From: UBA9676 sp963837105
Lineage (GTDB): Bacteria > Actinomycetota > Actinomycetes > Streptosporangiales > Streptosporangiaceae
DNA length: 64,000 nucleotides
Assembly (NCBI GenBank): GCA_963837105.1
Contig: CAWIMG010000026.1
Coordinates: 248,001-312,000, forward strand
Direction: 5' to 3'
The number at the start of each line of letters is the position of its first letter. Position 1 is the stretch's first letter. The notes beneath the pieces are model-generated. The model searched no databases, was not told the origin of the DNA, and worked only from the letters and a program-made list of their open reading frames with translations. The position numbers were made by a program, and so were the translations under genes. Shown here one piece after another: positions 28,844 through 35,975 of the stretch.

Positions 28844-28871
28844 GGGAGTGCCTTGTTGTCAAGGCGCTCCC
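28844..28871 (-). promoter_or_regulatory. 12-bp inverted repeat upstream of the hydrolase gene
   Basis: GGGAGTGCCTTG (28844-28855), loop TTGT, CAAGGCGCTCCC (28860-28871): twelve pairs with one mismatch, G-U in RNA. It sits 14 bases before the hydrolase ATG on the minus strand. It could be an operator of a TetR/MarR-like dimer (core GCCTTG-N4-CAAGGC) or an RNA hairpin that hides the start. No U-run follows, so a terminator is unlikely. Confidence 0.6.
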
Positions 28872-28879
28872 GGCGACAC

Positions 28880-28939
28880 CTACGTCAATCGCCCGACCGT
28901 GACCGGAAGGGGGAGCACCCACATCGATACAGCGTTCAT
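28880..28939 (-). CDS. Candidate 19-aa leader ORF with strong ribosome site
   Basis: ATG 28939 is preceded by GAGGAGGTGAG at ideal distance and runs MNAVSMWVLPLPVTVGRLT to TAG 28880-28882. It lies upstream of the inverted repeat and of the hydrolase gene on the same strand. The ribosome site is among the best in the window, yet only a short peptide follows. It may be a leader peptide, or the old start of a gene whose body was lost. No homology is recognised. Confidence 0.4.
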   Translation of the reverse strand: MNAVSMWVLPLPVTVGRLT

Positions 28940-29044
28940 GGGTCTCACCTCCTCAGGCGGTGTCACGGTCAACTGCAAGCTACCAGCCCGATCATCATCC
29001 CTCCAACCCTCGTCGCCACCACTGATTGCAACTCCAGACAGGCC

Positions 29045-29362
29045 CTAGGTGACGGCGATCTCGTAGGACCACAGCTCGCTGCTGACCCCAACCGGGGGCG
29101 CGGCTGAGCCGCCGCTGCGCTCGGCCGCGGCACGGTGCCCGTGCCCGAACGCCGGTGAGTGCAGCCACGCCTGGAACGACGCTTCGTCCCGCCACCGGGT
29201 GATCACCAGCCAGGTGGTGCGCCCGTCCGTGGGCTGGAGGAGTTCGAAGCCCTCGAAGCCATCCTGGTTGTCCACCGCGCCAGCGCGGGCAGCGAACCGG
29301 CGGGCAAGTTCGTCACCGCTGCCAGCCGGCACGGTTATCGCATTGATCTTCACAACGGTCAT
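29045..29362 (-). CDS. MhuD-like heme-degrading monooxygenase (ABM domain)
   Basis: 105 residues, one ferredoxin-like antibiotic-biosynthesis-monooxygenase domain. It starts MTVVKINAITVPAGSGDELA with Asn7 in the place of the catalytic Asn of mycobacterial MhuD. RAGAVDNQDGFEGFELLQP and TRWRDEASFQAWLHSPAFGHGHR follow, giving the active-site Trp and candidate heme-ligand His. MhuD opens heme to mycobilin and free iron without releasing CO, in the cytosol. Length and motifs agree well with that group rather than with generic ABM proteins. ATG 29362 is the natural start. No heme-uptake genes are adjacent. Confidence 0.8.
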   Translation of the reverse strand: MTVVKINAITVPAGSGDELARRFAARAGAVDNQDGFEGFELLQPTDGRTTWLVITRWRDEASFQAWLHSPAFGHGHRAAAERSGGSAAPPVGVSSELWSYEIAVT

Positions 29363-29390
29363 GTGCCCGATGATGCCAGTCCAGCCCGTG

Positions 29391-30236
29391 CTAGAGCGCG
29401 GTTGCGCAGCCTGAGTCCAGCGGCACGGTGGTCGGCGACAGCATGTGCAGGTAGGTGTTCAGTGCATGACAGCAGCCGAGGTTCCAGCGCGCATGTCCCA
29501 CCGAGTTGACCGCATAGCCAGCGGCGACCGGCTGGTAGCTGTCGAGCACGTCAACGGGAAAGTAGGGGACGATGTCGGGCAGGTTGTAGATTCGCCACGA
29601 TACGGTGCTGAGGCGTCCATAGCAGGCGGCGAAGGCAGCGTCTCCCACCCGTGGTGAGGCGAATGTCCAGGCCTGCGGCTTCAGTGGGGTGTTCGCGGCC
29701 ACGTCGGCGAGCAGAAGTGTGGCGAGCGCCCCGCCCAGACTGTGGCCACAGACCACGATGGGCAGCCCCGGATCAAGGCCGACGGCCAGGCCGTCGGCGG
29801 CCGCGTGCGCGATATCGGAGGCGAAGGTGGCCGATGGTCCCGTGGCCTCTTGCTGACCTGGGGCCATGGTGCCGAACGTGCTGTAGATCTCGAAGAATCC
29901 CCGGGCGACATTCCCGCCGTTGGTAACGCGGTCGAACGGCACCAGGTCCCAGTGCAGGTCGTCCCACCACTCGGTGGCGGTCGCGGTGCCGCGCAGCGCA
30001 ACCACCGCGGTCTTGGGGTTGCCGCCCACGGCGACAAACCCGTAGAAGACACGCGACTGGTCCAGGCCGAAGAAATCGGTCATCTGTATCGTCTGGACCA
30101 ATTCGTAGCCAGCGGGCATGTTGTCGATCGTGGCCGGGCTCAGCTCGCCAGGATGGCTGGTGAACTGCGCGTAGGCAGCCTGAATAAACGGTCCCCAGGT
30201 GACCGCCGTGGCCGGATTCATGATGTCCGCGGGCAT
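29391..30236 (-). CDS. Class 3 lipase family protein
   Basis: 281-residue alpha/beta hydrolase of the lipase_3 family. The catalytic Ser lies in IVVCGHSLGGALATLLLADVA. AVVALRGTATATEWWDDL is the oxyanion region (RGT-x-x-x-EWWDDL is typical), the acid is in IYNLPDIVPYFP, and His follows in the NSVGHARW or CHALNTYLHM segment. There is no signal peptide, so it may act inside the cell or be exported another way. ATG 30236 follows AAAGGGGGATGC on the minus strand. The frame remains open upstream into a decayed YCII-domain gene, which is not part of this protein. Expected activity is hydrolysis of mono/triacylglycerol-like esters. Confidence 0.85.
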   Translation of the reverse strand: MPADIMNPATAVTWGPFIQAAYAQFTSHPGELSPATIDNMPAGYELVQTIQMTDFFGLDQSRVFYGFVAVGGNPKTAVVALRGTATATEWWDDLHWDLVPFDRVTNGGNVARGFFEIYSTFGTMAPGQQEATGPSATFASDIAHAAADGLAVGLDPGLPIVVCGHSLGGALATLLLADVAANTPLKPQAWTFASPRVGDAAFAACYGRLSTVSWRIYNLPDIVPYFPVDVLDSYQPVAAGYAVNSVGHARWNLGCCHALNTYLHMLSPTTVPLDSGCATAL

Positions 30237-30403
30237 GCCGCATCCCCCTTTCCCACCGGGCCCCGCTGGGCCAGGCCGTGCGAGCCGGCTCCCCCAGTGA
30301 TCCGGTCTCATGCGGCGGCCCGGCAACAGCATTCTCCTTCGCCGGGCCGCTGCCGGCCAGCCCTGCCGCGGCGGGATCCGGCTCGCGCGGCCGGGCTGGC
30401 TCA

Positions 30404-30640
30404 TCGTGCGAGGCGGGCAGTACCACGTCATGATCTCAACAGCCAGCCGCCCGGCACGCACAGGCGGGTCGGCCTCGGCAAGCTGCCGGGCCTGGGCCAG
30501 CGACCCGGTCCGGTAGAACGTCAGCCCCGCAGCGACGCATCAGGCTGGTCGCTGACGGGGGCGTTGGTCACGATGTCGCCTGTGGCCCGCAGCCGGGCGT
30601 GATAGGCCAGATGCTCGTCCTGAATGCGCTGCAGCACCTT
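30404..30640 (-). pseudogene. YCII-domain protein remnant (5' truncated, frameshifted)
   Basis: On the minus strand IQDEHLAYHARLRATGD and IVTNAPVSDQPDASLRG are readable. One base is missing near 30522-30528 (GGGGCTG where GGGGCCTG is needed). The adjacent frame then gives LTFYRTGSLAQARQLAEADPPVRAGRLAVE and IMTWYCPP. Together they make most of a YCII/YciI-like domain, including the ADP-[VA]RAG...MTWY end. The first beta strand and the start codon are absent: at about 30625-30645 the similarity stops where the divergent permease remnant begins. The usual family size is about 95-100 residues. Confidence 0.7.
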
Positions 30641-31393
30641 CTTCGCGGTGATCCTCATCGGCATTGTTTACGTCCTGTCCGGATACGCCGCCGCGATCGG
30701 CTTCGGTGAGCAGCACGTGTCCGCACTGGCCAGCAGCACCAGCCCTGGACCACCCTGGCGAACACCTACTGGGGCACCCAGGTCGCCTGGGTGCTCACCC
30801 TCACCGTGCTGAACAGCCAGTTCGCCAATGTGCTGTCCGGTTCCTCGGCCGCGGTCCGGATCGTCTTCTCGCTCGGCCGGGAGGGGATCATCAGCCGCAA
30901 GCTGGGCACCACCAGCCGCCGCGACAACCCGGTGTCCGCCTGGGCCGTCATCATCCTGTTCTCGGCCGTGGTCACCTTCGCGCTGGGCGCGTGGATCACG
31001 CCGTTCGGCGCCTACAACTTCCTCGGCAGCATCCTCGGCCTCGGCATCATCGTGCTGTACATCCTGATGAACGTGGGCCTGCTGGTGTACTTCCGGCGCC
31101 ACCACCGGGCGGAGTTCTCCCCGGTCCGGCACGCCGTGCTGCCACTCGCCGACAGCCTGCTCCTGCTGCTGCCGATCTACGGGCAGCTCTGGCCGATCCC
31201 GCCCTGGCCCTATGACCTGGTCCCGTACCTGATCGTCGTGTGGATCGCCGCCGGGGCCGGCTACTTCCTGTACCTGAAGAGCCGGAAGCCAGCGATGGTC
31301 GAGGCGATGGGCCGGGTCTGGGAGCCGGACCTGGGCCAGCCCGACACGGTCGCGGCGGCGGCCTCGGCCGCGCCGGGCGACCCTGCGCCCTGA
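30624..31393 (+). pseudogene. APC-family amino-acid permease remnant (C-terminal half, frameshifted)
   Basis: Starting abruptly, FFAVILIGIVYVLSGYAAAIGFGEQHVSALASS (one helix and a loop of an APC permease) is followed by a frame change between about 30735 and 30750. The next frame reads WTTLANTYWGTQVAWVLTLTV, SQFANVLSGSSAAVRIVFSLGREGI and four more helices to TGA 31391. About the first 250 residues of a ~500-residue transporter are missing. The break abuts the likewise 5'-truncated YCII remnant on the opposite strand. A single deletion that removed the 5' ends of two head-to-head genes plus their promoters explains both. Confidence 0.78.
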
Positions 31394-31463
31394 TCGCCGG
31401 GATCCCGCGCGGTGCGGTTAGATCGTCTGGTCAGGGCTGGGCGACAACGCGGGAGGGCGCGCG

Positions 31464-33068
31464 GTGAAAGACGTGGCGGTGGTCGGCGGGGGGCATAACG
31501 GCCTTGCCTGCGCGGCGTACCTGGCGAAGGCCGGGCTGGATGTGGTGGTACTGGAAAGCCGCGGGGTGCTCGGCGGCGCGGCCGTCACCGAGGAACCGTG
31601 GCCGGGTTACCGGGTCTCCAGCGCCTCCTATGTGGTGAGCTTGCTCCCGCCACGGATCGTGCGTGAGCTTGACCTGGTGCGGCACGGCTACCGGGTGTCG
31701 ATCGTTTCCCCCGACTACTTTGTCCCGTTCCCGGACGGGTCGGGGCTGACACTGTGGGGTGAAACGCACCGGGACGCGGCGGAGATAGCTAAGCTCTCCC
31801 CCGCCGACGCCGGCGCGTACGTGGAGTTCGACCGGTATTTCGCCCGGGTCGCCCACCTGCTGAAGGACCTGCTGTTCGTGGTGCCGCCCAGGCTGGCGGT
31901 CGGCGACCTGCCGAAGTGGGCGGCGGCCGCGGCCCGGTTGCGGGGCTGGACCGGCCGGGATGTGGCCGAGGCAGTCCGGCTGTTCACCATGTCGGCGGCG
32001 GACTTCCTGGACGAGTGGTTCACCGATGAGCGGATCAAGGGTGCGCTGGCGACCCAGGCCGTCATCGGCGCGTGGGGCGGGCCGATGAGCCCCGGCTCGG
32101 CGTACGTGCTGATGCATCACTGGATCGGCGAGGTGGACGGCCATGATGGCGCCTGGGGCTGGGTCCACGGGGGCATGGGAGGGGTGAGCCAGGCACTGGC
32201 CGCCGCGGCACGTTCGGCTGGTGCCGAGATCCGGGCCGGCGCGGCGGTGCGCCGGGTGCGGATCCGCGGCGGCCGGGCGGCCGGGGTGGAACTGGATGAT
32301 GGGTCGCTGGTCGCGGCCAGGCGGGTCGTCTCCAGCGCGCATCCCGTCACGACCTACCGGGACCTGGTCGGCTTCGCGCATCTCCCGGCTGATGTGGTGC
32401 GGGATGTGCGGCGGGTGCGGACCCGGTCCGGCTCGGTCAAGGTGAACCTGGCCCTGTCCGAACTGCCCCGGCCCACCGCGTGGGACAGCAGCCGGGCCGG
32501 GCCTCTCCACCGCGGCCTGATGGCGATCTCCCCATCGGTGGAGTATCTGGAGCGCGCCTGGGACGACGCGAAGTACGGCCGGCCCTCACAGCATCCGTAC
32601 GTTGAGATCGTCTTCCCCACCGCGCACGAGCCTGGGCTCGCCCCCGGCGGGGGGCATATCGCGCTCGCCTTCACCCAGTACGGCCCCTACCACCTTGCCA
32701 GCGGGTCGTGGGATACCGAGCGCGACGCCTACGGGCGCCGGGTGCTGGACACCCTGGCCGAGTACTGCCCTGGCATCACGGACTCGGTCGTGCACTCAGA
32801 AGTACTCGCGCCGCCCGACATCGAGGCCCGCTTCGGGCTGCTCGGCGGCAACATCTTCCAGGGCGAGATGAGCCCGGACCAGATGTTCTCGCTGCGGCCC
32901 ATCTTCGGGTACGGCGACTACCGCTCGCCCATCACCGGGCTGTACCTGTGCGGGGCGGGCACCCACCCGGGTGGCGGCGTCATGGCGGTCCCCGCCCGCA
33001 ACGCGTCCCGCGTGATCATTGCGGACATCCGCCGGGAACGGCTGCGCGCCCGCCTCGGCAGGCAATAG
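31464..33068 (+). CDS. FAD-dependent phytoene-desaturase-like (PYROXD2-type) oxidoreductase
   Basis: 534 residues. The N-terminal FAD motif is VAVVGGGHNGLACAAYLAKAGLDVVVLE followed by GVLGGAAVTEE. The central RVRIRGGRAAGVELDDG and RRVVSSAHP are strands of the FAD domain. The C-terminal PITGLYLCGAGTHPGGGVMAVPARNAS is the second flavin-binding motif of CrtI/PYROXD2-like proteins. Length agrees with the PYROXD2 group rather than carotenoid desaturases, and no carotenoid genes are nearby. GTG 31464 follows GGGAGGGCGCGC. The substrate is unknown. A perfect 14-bp inverted repeat lies directly after the stop as a likely terminator. Confidence 0.85.
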   Translation: MKDVAVVGGGHNGLACAAYLAKAGLDVVVLESRGVLGGAAVTEEPWPGYRVSSASYVVSLLPPRIVRELDLVRHGYRVSIVSPDYFVPFPDGSGLTLWGETHRDAAEIAKLSPADAGAYVEFDRYFARVAHLLKDLLFVVPPRLAVGDLPKWAAAAARLRGWTGRDVAEAVRLFTMSAADFLDEWFTDERIKGALATQAVIGAWGGPMSPGSAYVLMHHWIGEVDGHDGAWGWVHGGMGGVSQALAAAARSAGAEIRAGAAVRRVRIRGGRAAGVELDDGSLVAARRVVSSAHPVTTYRDLVGFAHLPADVVRDVRRVRTRSGSVKVNLALSELPRPTAWDSSRAGPLHRGLMAISPSVEYLERAWDDAKYGRPSQHPYVEIVFPTAHEPGLAPGGGHIALAFTQYGPYHLASGSWDTERDAYGRRVLDTLAEYCPGITDSVVHSEVLAPPDIEARFGLLGGNIFQGEMSPDQMFSLRPIFGYGDYRSPITGLYLCGAGTHPGGGVMAVPARNASRVIIADIRRERLRARLGRQ

Positions 33069-33069
33069 A

Positions 33070-33104
33070 GAGGGCCCCTCCATGCATGAGATGGAGGGGC
33101 CCTC
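33070..33104 (+). terminator. Perfect 14-bp hairpin after the FAD oxidoreductase gene
   Basis: GAGGGCCCCTCCAT (33070-33083) and ATGGAGGGGCCCTC (33091-33104) are exact reverse complements around a 7-base loop, beginning two bases after the stop codon. There is no T-run, which is common for intrinsic terminators in GC-rich actinobacteria. Confidence 0.75.
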
Positions 33105-33106
33105 CC

Positions 33107-33507
33107 GGTCAAGCAACTCAAGCACCGGTAGCTCATGCCCCGCGCCGTGCCGCTCGACCAACCTCCGAGCCGGATACCCGCCTGAAGCTCCGGTGCCCCG
33201 GTTCCCCTGGCGTCCGGGGTGTCCCCCGGGTGGTTCCGTTTTCGGTGGTGAGAGAATTTCTACGCCATCAGCCAGGGTGTGCGCAAGAGGTTTCTGGCGG
33301 CAATTGAGAAATTCTTTCCTATCCACAGAATGTCCACAACTCAACGGCAGTTATCCACCGGCGGCGGGGATTTCCCCACAGGAAATCCACAGCCGCTGGG
33401 GGCGGGGCGGAAATGGAGCCACCAGGAATTCCCGGCCCGGGGGCGGGCACGGGCGCCGTCCCGCAAAATCAGATTCCGCGCTGCTCCCGGCCTGTCATCA
33501 TCACCGG
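33107..33507. other. Non-coding region with lower GC; no gene seen
   Basis: About 400 bases between the terminator hairpin and the serine hydrolase remnant. Open frames crossing it have no family similarity. The part 33255-33395 is clearly richer in A/T than the surroundings and holds a cluster of DnaA-box-like 9-mers described separately. A GGAATTCCCGGCCCGGGGGCGGG stretch follows at 33427-33449. Confidence 0.6.
33319..33391 (+). other. Cluster of five DnaA-box-like 9-mers
   Basis: All on the plus strand: CTATCCACA (33319-33327), ATGTCCACA (33330-33338), TTATCCACC (33351-33359), TTCCCCACA (33372-33380) and AAATCCACA (33383-33391). The first three match the TTATCCACA/TTGTCCACA consensus at 8 of 9 positions, the last two at 7 of 9. 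They occupy 73 bases in an A/T-richer intergenic stretch. No dnaA, dnaN or other replication gene is in the window. Confidence 0.5.
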
Positions 33508-34957
33508 ATGAGCCGGGCAGCGGACGAGAGCGGCCCGGTCGCGGCCGCGGGGGCCGAACTGGCCGCCCGGCTGGCCTCGTTCCTCCGGCAGCACCGCCTG
33601 CCCGGCGCGGTGGCCGGGGTTGTCTGCGGCGATGAGATGGCCTGGTCGGCTGGTGCCGGGCTGGCCGATGTGGCTGCCCGGCGGGGCTCCGACCCGGACC
33701 TGCTGTACGGGCATCGCGTCGATCACCAAGACATTCACCGGCACCGCCGTTATGCAGCTCCGGGACGCGGGCCGGCTCGACCTGGACGATCCCGCCGTGG
33801 CCTGGCTGCCCGAACTGCGCTCCATGGCCAGCCCGTTCGGGCCGGTCGAGGGGGTGACGATCCGGCGGATGCTGTCGCATGAGTCCGGGCTTCCCGCCGA
33901 GCCGCCGGGCACGGACTGGGTCATCCCGGCCTATCAGGGCGAGCCGGAGCGGACACTCCAGCGCGCCGGTGAGATCGCCGTCAAGCTCCCGCCGCATGCC
34001 CGGCACACGTACTCCGACCTTGCCTATCAACTGCTTGGCGAGATTGTCACCCGGGTGAGTGGCGTGCCCTACCCGGAGTATGTGCGGGAGGCGATCCTCG
34101 GCCCGCTCGGCATGACCGCGACCGGCTTCCCGCCACTGGCGGCCGGACTGGCGGCGAGGCGTGCGACCGGATATGGCTGGCGTGCCCTATCCGACACCCT
34201 GGATCCAGCCCCGGCCATGCCACCGGTGTGGGCCGAAGGCGGCCTGTGGTCGTGCCTGTCGGACCTGGCCACCTGGGTCCGCTTCCAGCTCGGCGCCTAC
34301 CGGGACGCCGCGGCGGACGCGGCGGCGGACTTGGCCGGCGGGTCACTGCGCGAGATGCACCGGCCGCGCTACCTCGCCGACGACCAGTGGACCCAGGCAT
34401 AGGGCATCTCCTGGTGCGCAACCCGGCAGGAGGGAACCACCTGGATCGGGCATTCCGGTGGCATCCCGGGATTCACCTCGACCATCTGTTTCGACCCCAT
34501 CGGCCAGGTGGGGGCCATCGTGCTCATCAACGGGACCAGCGGCAGCGTGACGCTCGGCATCGACCTGGCGGCGGCCGTCCGCCGCCTGGTCATGGCTCAG
34601 CCGCCCGCGATCACGGCACCCGAGCCGGTGCCAGCGGGCTACCAGCCGCTGCTCGGCATCTACGCCCGGCCGGACCTGGGCGGCTGGCTGATCCTGCTGG
34701 AATGGCGGGATGGCAGGCTGACCGTCACGACCCCGGAGTCGCCCGACTGGCAGCTGATTCTCCTGCCGTCCGGAGATCCGGATCTGTTCACGGTCGCACC
34801 CGAATGCGACCTGCCAGGGGCTGAGGTGATCTTCCGGCGCCTCGCCGACGGCCGGGTCGCTTCGGTGCTGCTGGCCGAGTCCACCTGGGAGCGGCTGGGC
34901 CAGGTCGCCGAAGCAAACGGTTCACGGGCACTAAACAAGGTTGAACACGCAGATTAA
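33508..34957 (+). pseudogene. Serine beta-lactamase/esterase-family (class C type) gene with frameshift and stop
   Basis: ATG 33508 opens a ~480-residue class-C-like serine hydrolase: FLRQHRLPGAVAGVVCGDEMAW, then an extra G in TACGGGCAT (33709-33711) breaks the frame just before the nucleophile motif. The next frame carries ASITKTFTGTAVMQL (Ser-x-x-Lys), the YSD of ARHTYSDLAYQLLGEI (Tyr-x-Asn/Asp) and a domain end at a TAG (34400-34402). The same frame resumes GISWCATRQEGTTWIGHSGGIPGF (His-x-Gly motif) and a C-terminal beta-barrel domain to TAA 34957. With two separate lesions the gene is almost certainly inactive. Relatives are D-aminopeptidase/esterase-like enzymes. Confidence 0.85.
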
Positions 34958-34996
34958 CAGCGGCTGCCGCTGGCCGTCCGCAGGCGGCCACCGCCA

Positions 34997-35464
34997 TCAG
35001 GCCAGCCAGACCAGGGTGGTGACTCTGGCGCGGATCGCGCGGGCTGCTCGCCGGTAACGCAGGCGCCTGATCCGGCTCCGGTCCGGGCCGAAGACCAGCA
35101 GCCCGGCATCTTCCTCGGCGACAACCTCCACCATCGCCTGCACCGGGCGGAAGCTCTTCACCCGCAGCCTGGCCACGGTAACCCCGAGGGAAAGGGCGAG
35201 CCGCACCGGTTCGGCCAGAGACTCAGCCATCTCCGGGGTGTAGGGCAGGTCGTCGTAGCCCATCATCGCCGACAGCGGCAGTGGCTCCTGCTCGACGAAG
35301 TTGGCCACGATCAGGCGCTGCCCCAGTTCCACCGCCGAGTCTACTGCGAACACCACGGCGTTGGGGTCGAACGGGACGTCCAGCGTCGCCAGCATGACCG
35401 GGCGTCCCCGCGCGCGGACCGGTCCCGGCGTGGCCGACGGGCGCTGCTGCTGCAACAGGGGCAT
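34997..35464 (-). CDS. UspA-fold (universal-stress-like) protein
   Basis: 155 residues. After a 20-residue Pro/Arg-rich tail it reads VMLATLDVPFDPNAVVFAVDSAVELGQRLIVANFVEQEPLP, a strand-helix-strand start of the UspA fold. The C-terminal half MVEVVAEEDAGLLVFGPDRSRIRRLRYRRAARAIRARVTTLVWLA corresponds to the last strand and helix, with GPDRSRIRRLRYRRAA in place of the ATP-binding G-2x-G-9x-G-S/T, so nucleotide binding is doubtful. It lies seven bases downstream of the zinc-ribbon membrane protein on the same strand, so the two form an operon. Confidence 0.6.
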   Translation of the reverse strand: MPLLQQQRPSATPGPVRARGRPVMLATLDVPFDPNAVVFAVDSAVELGQRLIVANFVEQEPLPLSAMMGYDDLPYTPEMAESLAEPVRLALSLGVTVARLRVKSFRPVQAMVEVVAEEDAGLLVFGPDRSRIRRLRYRRAARAIRARVTTLVWLA

Positions 35465-35470
35465 GTCAGC

Positions 35471-35824
35471 TCACTCTGGCCGGAGCTTCCACTTTTGCAG
35501 GCTTCTGGCCTGCTCCCGCACCCGGCGGCGCCACCGGGGCATGTAGAAGATGAACCAGAAACCCATCAGCAGCGGGACCAGAATCATGATCCGGGCGCCG
35601 ACGAGGGGGATCAGGGCCACGACCGGCACCACCAGCGCCAGCGCCACAAAGATCACGTTGATCCGGAGCCTGCGCATGTCCCGCATCATCCCCCAGTACT
35701 CCTGCGCCGGGATCTGAGCGGTGTTCCAGGCGCGGCGGCACTTGCCGCACACCCAGCGCTCGCCGTAGGCGACGTAGCCTACCTCGCCGCAGTCGCAGCG
35801 GACGGTGATCAGGGCGCCCCGCAT
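35471..35824 (-). CDS. Zinc-ribbon membrane protein
   Basis: 117 residues. The N-terminal VRCDCGEVGYVAYGERWVCGKCRRAWNT has two CxC/CxxC pairs that make a zinc ribbon. Two membrane helices follow (VIFVALALVVPVVALIPLVG and MILVPLLMGFWFIFYM), then a basic tail RWRRRVREQARSLQKWK. ATG 35824 is the start. Its stop is six bases before the Usp-like gene on the same strand. Function unknown; possibly a membrane-anchored sensor or chaperone. Confidence 0.65.
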   Translation of the reverse strand: MRGALITVRCDCGEVGYVAYGERWVCGKCRRAWNTAQIPAQEYWGMMRDMRRLRINVIFVALALVVPVVALIPLVGARIMILVPLLMGFWFIFYMPRWRRRVREQARSLQKWKLRPE

Positions 35825-35975
35825 GCTCGCATCCTAGGTGCTCGCCAGGGGTGTGACCAGGCCCGCGCTGGTGCTGGGGCAGTGTAAAGAAGGTGCCGAG
35901 AATCCGTGACAAATATAGACATCCGGAGCCATCCATGCTAAACAACGTTCACCTGCGGTAAACGGAGGTGCCCTG

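Noticed and set aside
30237..30461. N-terminal extension of the lipase into MRAGRLAVEIMTWYCPP
   Set aside because: That segment is the end of a decayed YCII-domain gene read in the same frame; the lipase has its own ribosome site at ATG 30236.
33319..33391. Chromosomal origin of replication
   Set aside because: DnaA-like boxes are present, but no dnaA, dnaN, parAB, gyrB or similar gene is in the window, so only an ectopic cluster is reported.
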